This document shows positions 23,886 through 35,963 of a stretch of DNA of 64,000 nt, piece by piece. The DNA lies in NCBI RefSeq assembly GCF_009727055.1, contig NC_052356.1, positions 2,930,524 through 2,994,523 of the forward strand. Direction: 5' to 3'. The stretch is from Benincasa hispida (taxonomy: Eukaryota > Streptophyta > Magnoliopsida > Cucurbitales > Cucurbitaceae). The position numbers were made by a program, and so were the translations under genes. The notes beneath the pieces are model-generated. The model saw nothing but the letters and a program-made list of their open reading frames with translations. It was not told the DNA's origin and ran no database searches. Position 1 is the stretch's first letter. Each line of letters opens with the position of its first letter.

Positions 23886-26010
23886 TGAAGGATCTCTTAC
23901 CGAAGAGTTCTATGAGCTCGTTCGGATCGCTCCAATTTCACAGTGACCAAAATACACCATATACATTCAAACGCACAATTATGAAACAAACAGTAATTAA
24001 CGACATGCTTTGAACAAAAAATAAAAAGGGACAGAGTTCCCATACCAGTTGAAGACGATCTTTAAACTTTGGAACTCAACGCAGCGAAAGACTTGTACCC
24101 GATCAACCAACGCCCAGCAGATGCATCGACTACAGCAGCACGAATAACTGCAAACAGACGAATGCAGCGGAGACGATGCCATCAGAAAAGAGCCCCAGAT
24201 ACTCTCGGAGTGAGAACCCAAAGCGTGGTCTTTGGTGAGTTTGGTAGAGGTAGGAGGAAGAACCGATCGTGTAGGCGATAAGCAAGTGGGAGAGAATAAG
24301 AAGCTATCGCATAGCAAAATGCTTATCACTTAGAAGAAACTACACGATCGTGTGGATTTTACTGAACGATCATTTATAAAACAATAGACAATCGTTTAGC
24401 AAACACGACACACTACACGATCGTTTAGGAAAGCTAACCGATCGTTTAGGACTAAGTATGCGATCGTTTAGGTGCTAGGTAGGCGATTGTTTATGCGCAG
24501 GGTATGCGATCATTTAGACGCAGAGCGACTATCGTATAGGCTCTCAATTTACTTAAGCGATCGTTTACGTTTTCACACCAACGCAACCTTCGATATTTTT
24601 TTTCTTTTTTTTTTTTACCTTTCAAAATGAAACAAATTTCATTTTTATTCATCAGTTACAATAACTGACGTTGTTCCCACTAACGCACATCCGAGCGAGA
24701 TTTTGGGTTAATTATCATATAATTAACCAATTAATTATTAATAAATCTAATCATATTATATTTTTACCCTATAGTTTGATATCACATATCTACTATAGAA
24801 ATGTCTCCTCTACTTGATATAAATCATATTTATATCCAATTTCCTCCAAAATAATGTATCTCATACATTTAACCAATTATATCATATATAATTAACTAGT
24901 CCAATTATATCATATATAATCGAATTTCCTCTTGTCAATTTGAACATTTCAAATTAACTCAAACACTGATTCTTAACTTTATCCAAGCTACCCAGGGGAC
25001 CTAATGGACATGTGGCTCGAAGCTCTAACGGTTCGTGAATAGCTAACTAAACTCTTTAGCCACGAGATCCACCATTCGTTAACTGTCAGACATTCCACTA
25101 AAGACCAACAACTGAACTCTTCTTACCACAGATATATTTCTGCGTCCATCGAATATAACCAATCATAAGTACGATGACCCTTCATAGATGCTCATAAGTA
25201 CAGCTGGGCCAAATTACTGTTTGCCCCTGTAGTTACATCTCACTTTTTAAGTACCACTGATTCCTCTAATAACCAATACAACATAGTCTAAGTATGTGTG
25301 AACACCTCTCGGGCCAAGAGAAGATGTATGGTGCCACATCGTTCAAACCCCTGCTTCAGGGAAGGAGTGAATTCCATCTTGTGTAGCTGAGTTCCTAGCT
25401 CCCAAATCAGACAAATCTCCAAAATGGTAAGTTTGATTTGGCGACCTGGCCACTCCCATCCATACAAATCAAAGGACTGCCCTTAATCGCAGGAGTTCCC
25501 AACTTAGACAGGATTGAGGTTATGTTACCTATGGTCATCCTAGTGAAGTGAAGTCTCTGTCATGAACGGTGTTATATAACGAGACGTTAACACTTCGTGG
25601 TCAGGTCTTATACAAACTCTTTGTATAGGACGCCCCCGTTCGCATGTCCCCAACACGAATGATCAGGATCATACCATCTATGGCAAGTCACAATACTTGT
25701 GACTATTCTACAAAGTGGGTCACATTCGTAGCGTTACCAGGATAAGGTTTCCCTTCTATATCCATATACTACATACCATTTTGGTTATCACACAAGACAT
25801 GATCCACTTGTATGTCACCACATACATGCTTGAGTTACATACAAATAACTAGGGATTTTAAGTTTATTGGTTTGTGGTAAAGCAAATAAAACATGCAACT
25901 AAGCAAAATACAAGATGTGAAGTAAAATATCATATATTATACAACACAAGCTTTCGTACAAACTGTTTACAAACTACAGGACACGAGAATTTAGAGCATC
26001 AACCCCAACA
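23886..26010 (-). repeat. 3' LTR of the copia element
   Basis: Begins TGTTGGGGTTGATGC on the minus strand at 26010 and ends AGATCCTTCA at 23886, 2125 bp. The end was fixed by comparison with the solo LTR at 44154-46480, which ends AGTTCCTTCA and has matching target duplications. It holds the CGATCG array at 24345-24567. Compared with the partner LTR it lacks about 50 bp near 25345 and has an extra 25-30 bp near 24145. Confidence 0.88.
24345..24567. repeat. Phased CGATCG palindrome array in the copia 3' LTR
   Basis: CGATCG or a one- or two-base variant starts at 24345, 24367, 24389, 24418, 24439, 24461, 24484, 24507, 24529 and 24558. The steps are 22, 22, 29, 21, 22, 23, 23, 22 and 29 bp. Most cores are followed by TTTAG, giving CGATCGTTTAG. 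The spacers differ from one another, unlike in a simple tandem repeat. The minus-strand reading is CTAAACGATCG. Confidence 0.9.
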
Positions 26011-26030
26011 ATCTTCCACTTGTCCTAAAG
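26011..26030 (-). other. Copia polypurine tract
   Basis: On the minus strand GGACAAGTGGAAGAT lies directly before the TGTTGGGG start of the 3' LTR, the standard copia arrangement. It primes plus-strand DNA synthesis. Confidence 0.75.
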
Positions 26031-26112
26031 CGAAGTGGGGTGTACAAAAAAACTAGTACAAAACAATAAACTATGGCATAAAAGCCCAGTACAAGAAAAT
26101 CTCCCATTTGCC

Positions 26113-29100
26113 CTAGTCCAGCTGCGGGCGATCCTGTAGTCCCATGCTCCATAGGAGACCCTCAAACACTGTAGCTGTGAGAGCCTTCGTAAATGGGTCA
26201 ACAACATTGTGCTCCAAAGTTATCTTCGTGATGATCATGTCCTCTCGATGCACTATCTCGCATATCAGGTGATACTTCCGCTCTATGTGTTTATCGCGTC
26301 TGTGACTCCTCGACTCCTTGGAATCAGCCACTGCCCCACTATTATTACAATAGAGGGTAATGGGCCTAGACATATCTGGAACAACTTCCAATTCTGTCAA
26401 GAACTTCCTGAGCCAGACAACCTCCTTATCAGCTTCGCAAGTTGCACGTACTCCGCCTCCATAGTGGAGTCGGCGATGTTCCTCCATTAAGAGTAAAGGC
26501 TGACCCTGATGTGGACTTGCCAGAGTCCTTATCAGTCTGAAAGTCAGAATCAATGTATCCAGTAAGGAACAAATCCCTAGAACCATACATGAGCATGTAG
26601 TCCCTTGTTCTCCGAAGATACTTGAGGATGTTCTTCACTGCGGTCCAGTGACCCTGGCCTAGGTTAGACTGATACCTATTGACTATTCCCATAGCGTAGC
26701 AAATGTCTGGATGAGTATAGAGCATTGGGTACATCAAACTGCCAATGGCAGACGCATATAGGTTCCGTCTCGTCTCATCTCCTCAATCTCTTGAGGCGTC
26801 TTAGGACACATGTCCTTAGACAAAGTGACTCCATACCTAAACGAAAGTAGACCCCTCTTAGAGTCTTGCATCGAGTACTTGAGCAACATCTTGTCAATGT
26901 ACGATGCTTGAGACAATGCTAGCACTTTGTTCTTACGATCCTGAAATATCTGTATACCTAGAACAAACTGAGCCTCTCCCAAATCTTTCATTTGGAATTG
27001 GGTTGCTAGGCAGTTCTTAACTGCAGTCAATAGACCTACATCATTCCCAATGAGTAGGATATCGTATACGTACAACACTAAGAAGACTACTGAAGCGTTA
27101 ATGATTTTCTTGTAGTCACAAGGTTCATCAACGTTTTAGTCAAAGCCATATGACTTGATTACAGTATCAAACCATATGTTCAAGATCGAGACACCTGTTT
27201 CAGTCCATAAATAGACCTATTCAGTTTGCAAACCTTTTGCTCTTAACCTTGGGCTATGAATGCCTCGGGTTGCACCATGTAAATAGTCTCTTAAAGATTA
27301 CCATTCAGAAAGGTCGTCTTGACGTCCATTTTCCAGATCTCATAATTATAATAAGTTAGAATGGACAGGAGGATGCAGATCGACTTTAACATGGAAAAAG
27401 GCGAGAAAGTCTCCTCATAGTCGACTCCATCTACCTGGGTATAACTCTTGTCCACATGTCGAGCCTTGAAGGTCTGTACCTTCTCATCAGTACCCCGTTT
27501 GCGCTTGTAGATCCATTTATAACCTATAGGTCTTACCCCATCAGGCTAATCTACAAGATCCTATACTGAGTTGAAGTACATCGACTCCATCTCGAGATCC
27601 ATGGCCTTGACCCATTCATCCCGGTCAACATCCTCTGTTGCCTTCTGATAAGACAATGGATCTGTTACCATAGCAAGGATTTTTAGAAACCCAGATAGCG
27701 AACGGGCGGGTTCGCAACCCTCCCACTACGTCGAGGTTCTCTCAACTCTTGAAGTGGAACCGACCTACTAAATGAACTCCCATCAACAACTATTGTTGAA
27801 GTTTCAGTAGTTTCATTGGAAGGCTCACGCAATACAACTTTGCTTCGTGGACTATGTGCCCTTATTTGATCCTCCTCCAAAAAAGTAGCATTTGTTGAAA
27901 CAAACACCCTATTTTCCGTCGGATCATAAAAATAACCCCTTCTGTACCTTTGAAGTGGTCTACAGAGAGGAATAACCTCAACCGTGGTTCCAATTTCTTG
28001 GGATTAGCTAAAACACGTGTGCAGGGCAACCCCAAATGCGGAAGTGACGTAAACTAACTTTACGCCCATTCCACAACTCTAGAGGTGTTCTTGCAACACT
28101 CTTGGAGGGAACACAGTTGAGTATGTATACAGTAGTCTCCACTGCGAAACCCCAAAATGAGTCTGGTAAGGAAGCGTAACTCATCATCGAGCGAACCATG
28201 TCTAACAAGGTTCTATTTCTCCTTTTTGCTACACTATTTTGCTGAGGTGTACCCGGTGATGAGAGTTGGGAAACGATTCCATGTTCTATCAAATAGTCTT
28301 GAAATTTCGAGTCCAAAAACTCTTCACCTCGATCCGATCGAAGTGTTTTAATCCATCTATCCAATGCGTTTTCAATTTCAACCTTGAACTCTTTGAACTT
28401 TTCAAAGGATTCAAACTTCCATTGCATAAGATAAACATACATATACTTGGAGTAATCATTAGTAAAACTGATAAAATACTCATAGCCACCTCGGGCTCGC
28501 ACATTCATAGGACCACAAAGGTCAGAATGTACTAACTTAAGAGGCTCCTTGGCTCTATAATCTTTTCCAGTAAAAGGTCGTTTAGTCATCTTACCTTCAA
28601 GGCAAGACTCGCACACTGGTAAAGAATTTTCTTCTAACTCACTTAGAAGTCTATTCTTCATCAATCTCTCAATCCTATTGAGATTGATGTGCCTTAAACG
28701 AAGATACCAAAGTTGGTCATTTTATTTTGGAGAAATTTGTCGACGTTTTGATTGAGTTACGACAGTTCTAAACAATTTAGTATTATGGAGGGAATTAATG
28801 GCTAATGGATTTAGCACATATAAATTTGATTCCAAATTTGTTGTACAAATAAAAACACCATCTTTATGAATAAACGCTTTATTCACATTAAAAGAGACAG
28901 TATGTTTACACTACAACAAACACTTTATAGAAATGAGGTTTCTTTTTAGTTTGAAAACAATATATACATCATTCAAAGTAAGAAACCTATTATGTAAAGT
29001 TAACTGGAGCCCTCCCACTGCCACAGTTGAGATGACGTACCCAATGCCTACTCGCATCGTCATCTCACCAGCCTCCAACTATCGCCAATATCTAATCCCC

Positions 29101-30097
29101 TGAAAGGAAGAATAAACATGGTTAGTGGCGCCCAAATCAATTATCCAAGCTGAATCATCATTCTCCACTAAACAAGTTTCAAGAACGAGTAAATCATATT
29201 TACCTTTATCGACCTTGGCCTTAGCCTTGGTTGCTTTCTTCTCTTTCAGATACCGAGGACAGTTTGTCTTCCAATATCCATCTTGATGGCAGTGGAAACA
29301 CTTTCCCTTAGCAACCGGTGGACGCCTCCTTGGGGTGATAGGTGGTAGGTTAGCAGGTGCCTTCCCTTTTCCCTTACCACCCTTCTTCTTTTTCTCCTTT
29401 CCAGAGTTAGAAGTAGAAGGTGCAGACTTAGTTCCTGAGGTCAAATCTTTATGGAACGTCCTGGAGGATGAAGCAACATTTTCTTCACCCTTCTTCCTCT
29501 CCTTACCTTTCAGTAAAGATTGATAGATCTGTAACTCGTTGAGGAGAGTTGTAAAGTTATATTTCACTTTCTTAAGAATCACATTGCTAACAAAGTGCAG
29601 GAAGCTCTCTAGAAATGAATGCAGGATTATGCTAACCTGGCTGCCTCATCAATGGTAGACCCATTCAACTCTGCCAAATTAAAGTGGACCATCATGTTAA
29701 GCACATGTTCACGAACAAAGGTGCCTTCTTCAATTTTGGAGTTGAATATATATTTAAGAGTCTTATGCATAAGCTATTCAGACGGTTGTCCAAACATCCC
29801 TCGCAGGGACTCCATGATCTTACACACTGAGACCATAGGCTCATGTTTCTTGGTCAAGACTTTAGAAAGGCTTGCCAAGATGTAGGCTCGGGTCTTCTCA
29901 TTCGTCCTTGTCCATCGTTCATATGCCTCCCGAACATTTCGAGCGGCATTAGGAGTTGAAATAGGAGGAAAAGCCACTGTGAGAGCAAACATGAGATCCT
30001 CGATGATCAGGATTGTCGTGATCATGTGTTTCTATATTGCGAAATTATTGCCAGTAAGTTTTTCAATGCTTAACAATGCCAACGTGGCCGTTGCCAT
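26113..30097 (-). pseudogene. Broken copia gag-pol
   Basis: The order is Gag, protease, integrase, reverse transcriptase, RNase H, as in copia. Gag starts at 30097 (MATATLALLSIEKLTG), has a TAG in place of a conserved Trp codon after about 20 codons, then VREAYERWTRTNEKTRAYI and a frameshift near 29770. The zinc knuckle CFHCHQDGYWKTNC is at about 29260-29310. The protease motif reads WIIDLGATNH, so the usual DSG is DLG. Integrase (28008-28664) keeps HSDLCGP and LRSDRGEE, but the catalytic Glu is Lys in NSVAKRRNRT. Reverse transcriptase (about 26734-27670) keeps KMDVKTTFLNG but has YVYD in place of YVDD, plus several stops. RNase H (26113-26586) ends SMGLQDRPQLD. The element cannot encode working enzymes. 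Confidence 0.9.
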
Positions 30098-32072
30098 TTT
30101 GAAAAAGTTGTTGAAAATAGGAACAAAATTTTATTAGATTTTGCTAAATCACTTTTAAAACCAATCAGTTTTGCAAAACAGTTTCAAGTACCCTAAGATA
30201 TATACTTCGATTTTGTAATGATACCCTAGTGATTCAGGACAAACGTCACCAGTGGGGTGATCAGTTGCCCCTTCGCTGGGATGAGACATTCTCAACCATT
30301 AGGTAGAACAAACTCTTGGAACTGAACCTAATAACCACCATTTTTCGGTCCAAAACTTTTAACCTTCAACAATTCTGTGTAAGTGTGACCCTTCGCTTTT
30401 GGTGCCAGAGTCCTACCCTAATGAGTCCACCATAGGGAAGAAGCAGATTAGGACTAGAGACTAATTTACCTTATCCTCTTACAGAAGATCAAATAAAGAA
30501 ACACGTAAAATTACCCGGGGACACTCCCAGGGTGCCTCGAGGCGATGAACAGTAACTTTATTCAACCTAATGAGGGAGACCGAAGGATATGCTGTCTCAC
30601 TTTTCACTCCTACTTACTATGAACACTCTCTCCATCCACCTTGATATTGACCTACCCAAACACCATCCGTTAGGGGGACACGCCAAAGGTGCCGCGAGGC
30701 CGAGGGTAGATCTCACGGTGTGGACTATTTAGGAGAAAAGTGAAAGGTTTAAGTGAAGCATCTCATACACCAAGTACCTCCCATTGAATGTTCTACCTAA
30801 GGGTTTATTAACCTAGACAATCTGGCTACTGATTTTAGTCTAAGTCGTTTTTTTAAAGTTTGCTCATAAACAACATTTGTCTATGAAAAAAAAAAAGTTC
30901 AAGTAGTCACATTTAAACACTTTAATGGACTGTCCTTAACTTGCATGCATGTATCAAATCTATCTAATTTACCTTTCCAATTAAGTTCCCAGGTAGGGGT
31001 GTTACGTTTTCGTCAACTTAAATACCCCAGCCTAGATAGAACTCACCTTAGAAAAAAGGTCCCTTATAGATAGATTTGCTACACTTTAACCTTTTATTAG
31101 CCAATTTAATCCTATTAAACTGATTAAAAGATTAAAGCCTTAGGGTTGCTAATCGTATTAGAACCGTGATCTTAGGTCTATGTGATCCAAGTTTTATACA
31201 CTTTAAAACCATGAATTAAACCTAAGTAAGCATGCACGTCTTTCTTATTTCTTTTAGTTCTAATTTCTCTTTAACTTTTAAAAAGAAACAACTAAAACCA
31301 TTGCGCACAACGAGGTGTTTATAACATTTATAAAGTAACCTATGTGTCATGCTTTATGCAATGTCCGGTCATTACTATATATAACTTTTATATAACGCGT
31401 AATAACCAAGCAAACATGCTATCATTCATCCTTATACTATAACAATTATAATATAAAGATGATGCATGTCAATGCTTTATATGCATGTATAAATATAACT
31501 CTTATATTATATGATGCATGAGCATGCTCTTACATAACTAAATCATGTTTCTCTAAGTTATAACAACTACAATAAAGAGATGATGCATGACTATTGCATA
31601 ACCTAATGTGGGATTTACTATATGTTCATACCATATGACATATAAAAAACATACATCACATGTAATAAATAAAGGATTAATGGACCTGGATGAGCCTGTA
31701 CAAAAATTGGAATGAAACAACCCTATCTATTGCATTTTTCATCGAGCAAACCAGTTGTGAACTGGGTTTTGAACCGCTAGGAGAAATCCATCGTGTAGTA
31801 AACGTCATAGGTAGATGATCGTCCAGTGTACACTAGACAATAGAAGCAAAATTAAACGATCGCCTAGATGACAATGAGGTTGTGAAGCCTGATCGTCCAT
31901 GCGGTCGCTTAACGTGGCGACAGGTAAATGATTTACCTTGCGTTACTAAGCAATCGTTTAGTTAGTTACTAAGTGATGAAGCTTGCTGGCCTAAACGATC
32001 GTCTAGTGCGCGTGCGCATTAAACGATACGCGAGCATCCCATCATCTACATGACCTAATACTCTGCGATCGC
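30098..32072 (-). other. Long leader of the copia element
   Basis: Two kilobases between the gag start and the nested gypsy LTR, with no coding frame. The part nearest gag has two related GC-rich motifs, at about 30516 (GGGGACACTCCCAGGGTGCC) and 30673 (GGGGGACACGCCAAAGGTGC). The middle (30940-31640) is rich in GCATGC/ATGCATG. The distal part (31800-32070) again contains CGATCG cores with TTTAG or CTAG tails. The primer binding site is not visible and was probably lost with the junction at 35963. Confidence 0.55.
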
Positions 32073-33762
32073 TGATGCGTTATTTTATGCGGTAAAATAA
32101 TGAAAGAAGTTGCGGTGATGGAAAATGCATTGTGCAAACAAGTTTTCTCAGCAAGACCCAAGTATATATCCTACTGAGTTTCCTGGTAAGTCCAGGGTCA
32201 AACTCAGGGACTAAGGAAAACAATATGCGGTAATAATTTTTAAGATCACTTTGCTGTAACAAATAAATTAATGGTTTGGTTGGTTTGTTGTTTGAAGTAT
32301 AAAAAGTATGTGGTGGATTTGAGAAAAGATTGATTATGCGACAGATACACTGAGTATGCGGAGGAACGGGTTGAGAAGGTCTTTAGCTAGCGTTTCCTAA
32401 GAATTCATTCAAACTATGCAATCATGCTACACTCATGCGACAGCAATCATTTTCCAATGCAATGTGGTAGCTCTTAATTCTAGGACGCATGTGATGAATG
32501 TGATAATGTCTATAGAGCTTATTCCTAAGTCTCTACTTCTTGCCTATGCGATGATGCAAGATGCACACAAGGACAAGGTGACCGCATACAATCTTAACCT
32601 CTCTCTAGGATGCATGCGATGCGTTAATAGCAAACAGCGATTATTCCTAAGCTCCTATCTCTTGATTATACGTTTCTAATTTGACTCTCCTGAGCCTAGA
32701 TTCTAACCTGTCTTTTCTAAGCCTAGAGTCCATCCTTAGACTACCCTCCCTAGTATCTCTAATGGACGAATGACGCATACATAATACAAAATAATCGCAT
32801 AGAATGAAGATCTCCAGTTATGCTAGCAACCCATTCGACAGATTTAGCTACTCATGCATAATGTACAGAGAGTGAACAGATATAAAGATGTAAGTTCCAT
32901 TTCTGTAGATAACTTCAACGTACAAAATGACAATGGAAGATAAGGATAGAGAGCCTGGTAGCAATTCCTTGCTTCCCAAGGCTTTTACACTATCAACTCT
33001 ATTCTGCTCAAAAGATGTTCCTGCTTCTGCAAGAGTTGGCCTTCTCTCTGATCTCGACGCTTCCGGCACTCTTCCAAGTTCACCAAAATGATCTCTCAGT
33101 ATAATCTCACTTCCCTAGCTTCCACCTTCTAAGTAAAAGAAAACTATGAACCAGGCTAGTTCTAACTAAGGGGAAATTTCTCTAACTGTCGAACTGAAAA
33201 ACTGAACCCCTTCATTGAAGGTGGCCTCTGGTATTTATAGAGCTTCCGAGTGAAAGGCTTCTTCTATCTTATGATTGCACTGATGGGATGGCATTAATTC
33301 TCCGTCTGATGCGCTGAATATTTGTCACCGAAAAGTTGAGTGTACTTGCTACAGTAGTTCGTTAACGGCTTATCAACTTAATTCAGAATCGACCGTCATC
33401 AGCTTTCTGTCCATCATGATTTATTATGCTTTTCACCCAGATGCGCCATCAAAGATGCACCGGCTCTATGCGACAACCTTCTCGAGCAGATATTCACAAG
33501 CGCAAATGATCGCATCGCCTTACGGTAACGCAATCTCTTGATGCGCTCAACCATTGATTTCTTTGGATCGCATTTTCTGCCTTGCATCAACGCATATTCT
33601 GCACAAAAATACACAAAGTTGTTTTAACGCGTTGGATGCATATGACCGCAATATTGTGAACTTAATGCTTTTTGGACGCAATCTTGTATATTTTTATCAA
33701 CGCAAACCTACATTGTTTTTATAACTTAGCACTGTAATAACGTGTATTTCTGCCCGTTATCA
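32073..33762 (-). repeat. Athila-like LTR (3' LTR of the nested gypsy)
   Basis: Starts TGATAACGGGCAG on the minus strand at 33762 and ends AACGCATCA at 32073, 1690 bp. A minus-strand TATAAATA lies at 33232-33239, about 525 bp into the LTR. Near the 3' end it has CCCTGAGTTTGACCCTGG and TTACCAGGAAACTCAGT, shared with the LTR at 59529-61195. The first 28 bases fold into an imperfect hairpin with a GAAA loop. Confidence 0.85.
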
Positions 33763-35242
33763 CACCCCCAAATTTAAATAATGTTTGTCCTCAAGCATAA
33801 GCTAAAGACTTCCTTTAGAAATACTGCCTTCTCTTTTCCTAGATTTCTCAAGGATGCCTTATTCAAATCTGTACACCAAAATTTCCTTAATTCTTATCCA
33901 GGTCTCTTCTTAAAATATTTCTAAAATTTAGGGACCGCAAGCTTAACCTTCAAAAATACTTTACTAGATTCCAGGACATCGCTTGATTTATTTCAAAAAA
34001 AATCTTTTTCATTAGGGTGTTAAATGATTTTTTTTATCCTTGCGTATTTTAGACATTATTTTTTCTCTGACCTTGCGCTGATTCAAGAGCCTCGCCTTCT
34101 TTTTGGCTTGCCCCTATGTGTGTTATGCGAACATCCAACTACGAGCAAGGCATTCTTTCTCAGACTAAACTTATGCCCATTTGGCAGCGGAGTTGCGATC
34201 ATTTATTTATGCGTTGATCACGATTCCTATCTTCATTTTGGCTTACCCCCACGTGTGTCATGCGGACATCCAACTACGAGTAGGATTCGATCACAGCGTT
34301 ATGATTTTTTTTTATAAGGCTAAAAATAGCAAGGTCGAAATCAAATACCGCACCCCCAAATTTAAAAAGCGGCAATGTCCTCATTGCTAAAAGATTGAAA
34401 GAAGTCATGTGATGTTCTTAGGAAGTTTCGTAAAGGGTCAATTTGAGAGAAAGCTAGCAGACCACTAACTTCTAGAAATATTTCATGTGGTGACTGTCCT
34501 AAAATTAAGTTGACTCTAGTGTGTATGAAAAAATAGAAGCATGCGTTTCATCATTGAAATCATAATTGGCAAAGAGAAATCATACGGTGACTTACTAAAT
34601 TGATTAATGTTAAATGATTACGGTAACCAAAGAGGATGCGGTGATAAAATTTTTAAAATTAAAATGTGATGCGATAATGCAAAATGTGGAATAAAGTCAA
34701 GGAAAGATACAACCCCCAAATTGCGCTGTCGCCCGCATTATTTGTTGACACATCCTGCTTTGCAGCGATCTACTTTCATTGGATTGCGGTGACAAAATAA
34801 AGTAGTTGCGTCTTTGTGTAGCGCCTCCACAATCGTTTACCTCGATCGTTGCAAGAAAAACATTGAGAGGGTCAAATAATCATAAAAAAATAGAGTTAGC
34901 AAAATCATTTACCATGATCGTTCAACACGATCACATTATTATTTTTTTATCTTTTTTTTCTTAGATATAAAGATGTAAAATGAAGACAGATAAACGATAA
35001 TAATTAAAAGACAGGTGATGAGAGTTCATGAAGCATTGGTATAAAAAGGATATTTCAAAAGGAATGCGTCCCTGATAAGTTTGAGTTCCATTAGTAACGC
35101 AGGGACTGCTTATTTTAGGCTGGACTTTTTACGTCCGTGGTGGCTTTTTCTTCTTTTCTCAATCTTCCGAAATCTTGACTACCTTAATTCAGAGCCTTTT
35201 CCCGTTAATGTTCATCACAATCTTCCCCTTGCGCACATCATT
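33763..35242 (-). other. Non-coding interior of the nested gypsy, with repeated polypurine-like tracts
   Basis: No domain is recognised between the protease and the 3' LTR, so reverse transcriptase, RNase H and integrase are absent. The minus strand has AAATTTGGGGGTG immediately before the LTR (33763-33775), again at 34351-34363, and a shorter form AATTTGGGGGTT at 34711-34722. The first two are preceded by GAGGACAAACA or GAGGACATTGC. This suggests duplicated element tails. Confidence 0.6.
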
Positions 35243-35963
35243 TTAAGTGTGCCCAGTCAAGAGGAATGGTCGTCCCAATATGATGGGCAAATCTTCGTCC
35301 GTTTTATAATCCAAAATGATGAAGTCTGCCGACAAGATGAATTTATCAATTGAGATTGCAACATCTTTCAACTCTCCTTCAGGATGTATTCGGGATCTGT
35401 CTGCAAGCAGGAGAGTCTCCATTGTGGGCGTGAGTTTACCCATATTCAATCGTTTGAAGATTGATAGCGACATTAGGTTTATACTCGCCCCAAGATTGCA
35501 TAGCGCTTGACCACTGCAAACCCCTAAAATTGAGCATGGTATCATAAAGATTCCTGGGTCGCACATTTTTTGTGGGATCATATCATTTTGCGTTACTGCT
35601 ACTATCACGATCTTTTCTTCATCATTTTGTTTCTTTATCAATCTTTGCGAGAATGGTGGTAGTTGAACTTCTTCTATCTTGCGTTCTAGAGGCTTAAAGG
35701 TAGATGCAACTTTTGGGTTCATCTTCTCGGGCTCTTCTGAATTATGAGTCAATGGGTCCTTGGTGGTTATCGCATTCAAGTTGGTCGCGATGGGTTCCTC
35801 CCTTCCTTCTGCGGTCATTGTTTCGCTTAGCAAGGAAACTACTAAGCATTGTTCCTTCCCCGTACCCCCAACATTGCGAGAGAGCTCAGTTAAGCTCGGT
35901 AAAGCTTCTTGCGGTCTATTTTTTAGTTCGCCCGCAATCTTTCCTAGCTGAATTTCGAGATTT
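35243..35963 (-). pseudogene. Athila-like gag C-terminus and aspartic protease
   Basis: The frame begins inside the copia LTR and enters gypsy sequence at NLEIQLGKIAGELKNRPQEA, the region after Gag. It continues through GTGKEQCLVVSLLS, VQLPPFSQRLIKKQNDEEKI and the protease, with NLGASINLMSLSIFKRLN (the usual Asp of DLGA is Asn) and DFIILDYKTDEDLPIILGRP. The ending PFLLTGHT is short of a full domain. The loss of the catalytic Asp and the missing gag start make it inactive. The first ~32 codons are read through LTR sequence and are not Gag. Confidence 0.8.

Larger units (their letters stand above)
32073..35963 (-). mobile_element. Truncated Athila-like gypsy element nested in copia
   Basis: Its 3' LTR (33762-32073) is whole, preceded on the minus strand by an AAATTTGGGGGTG polypurine tract. 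To the right come about 1.5 kb of non-coding sequence, then part of gag and the protease (35243-35963). The 5' LTR, most of gag and all of pol after protease are missing. At 35963 the gypsy sequence joins the copia 5' LTR directly. This suggests that a deletion removed the gypsy 5' side together with the last bases of the copia LTR and its primer site. Confidence 0.8.

Noticed and set aside
24345..24567. Repeat-spacer array that looks like CRISPR at first sight
   Set aside because: The repeated core is only 6-11 bp and degenerate, the step is about 22 bp, it lies inside a plant LTR, and there is no cas gene.
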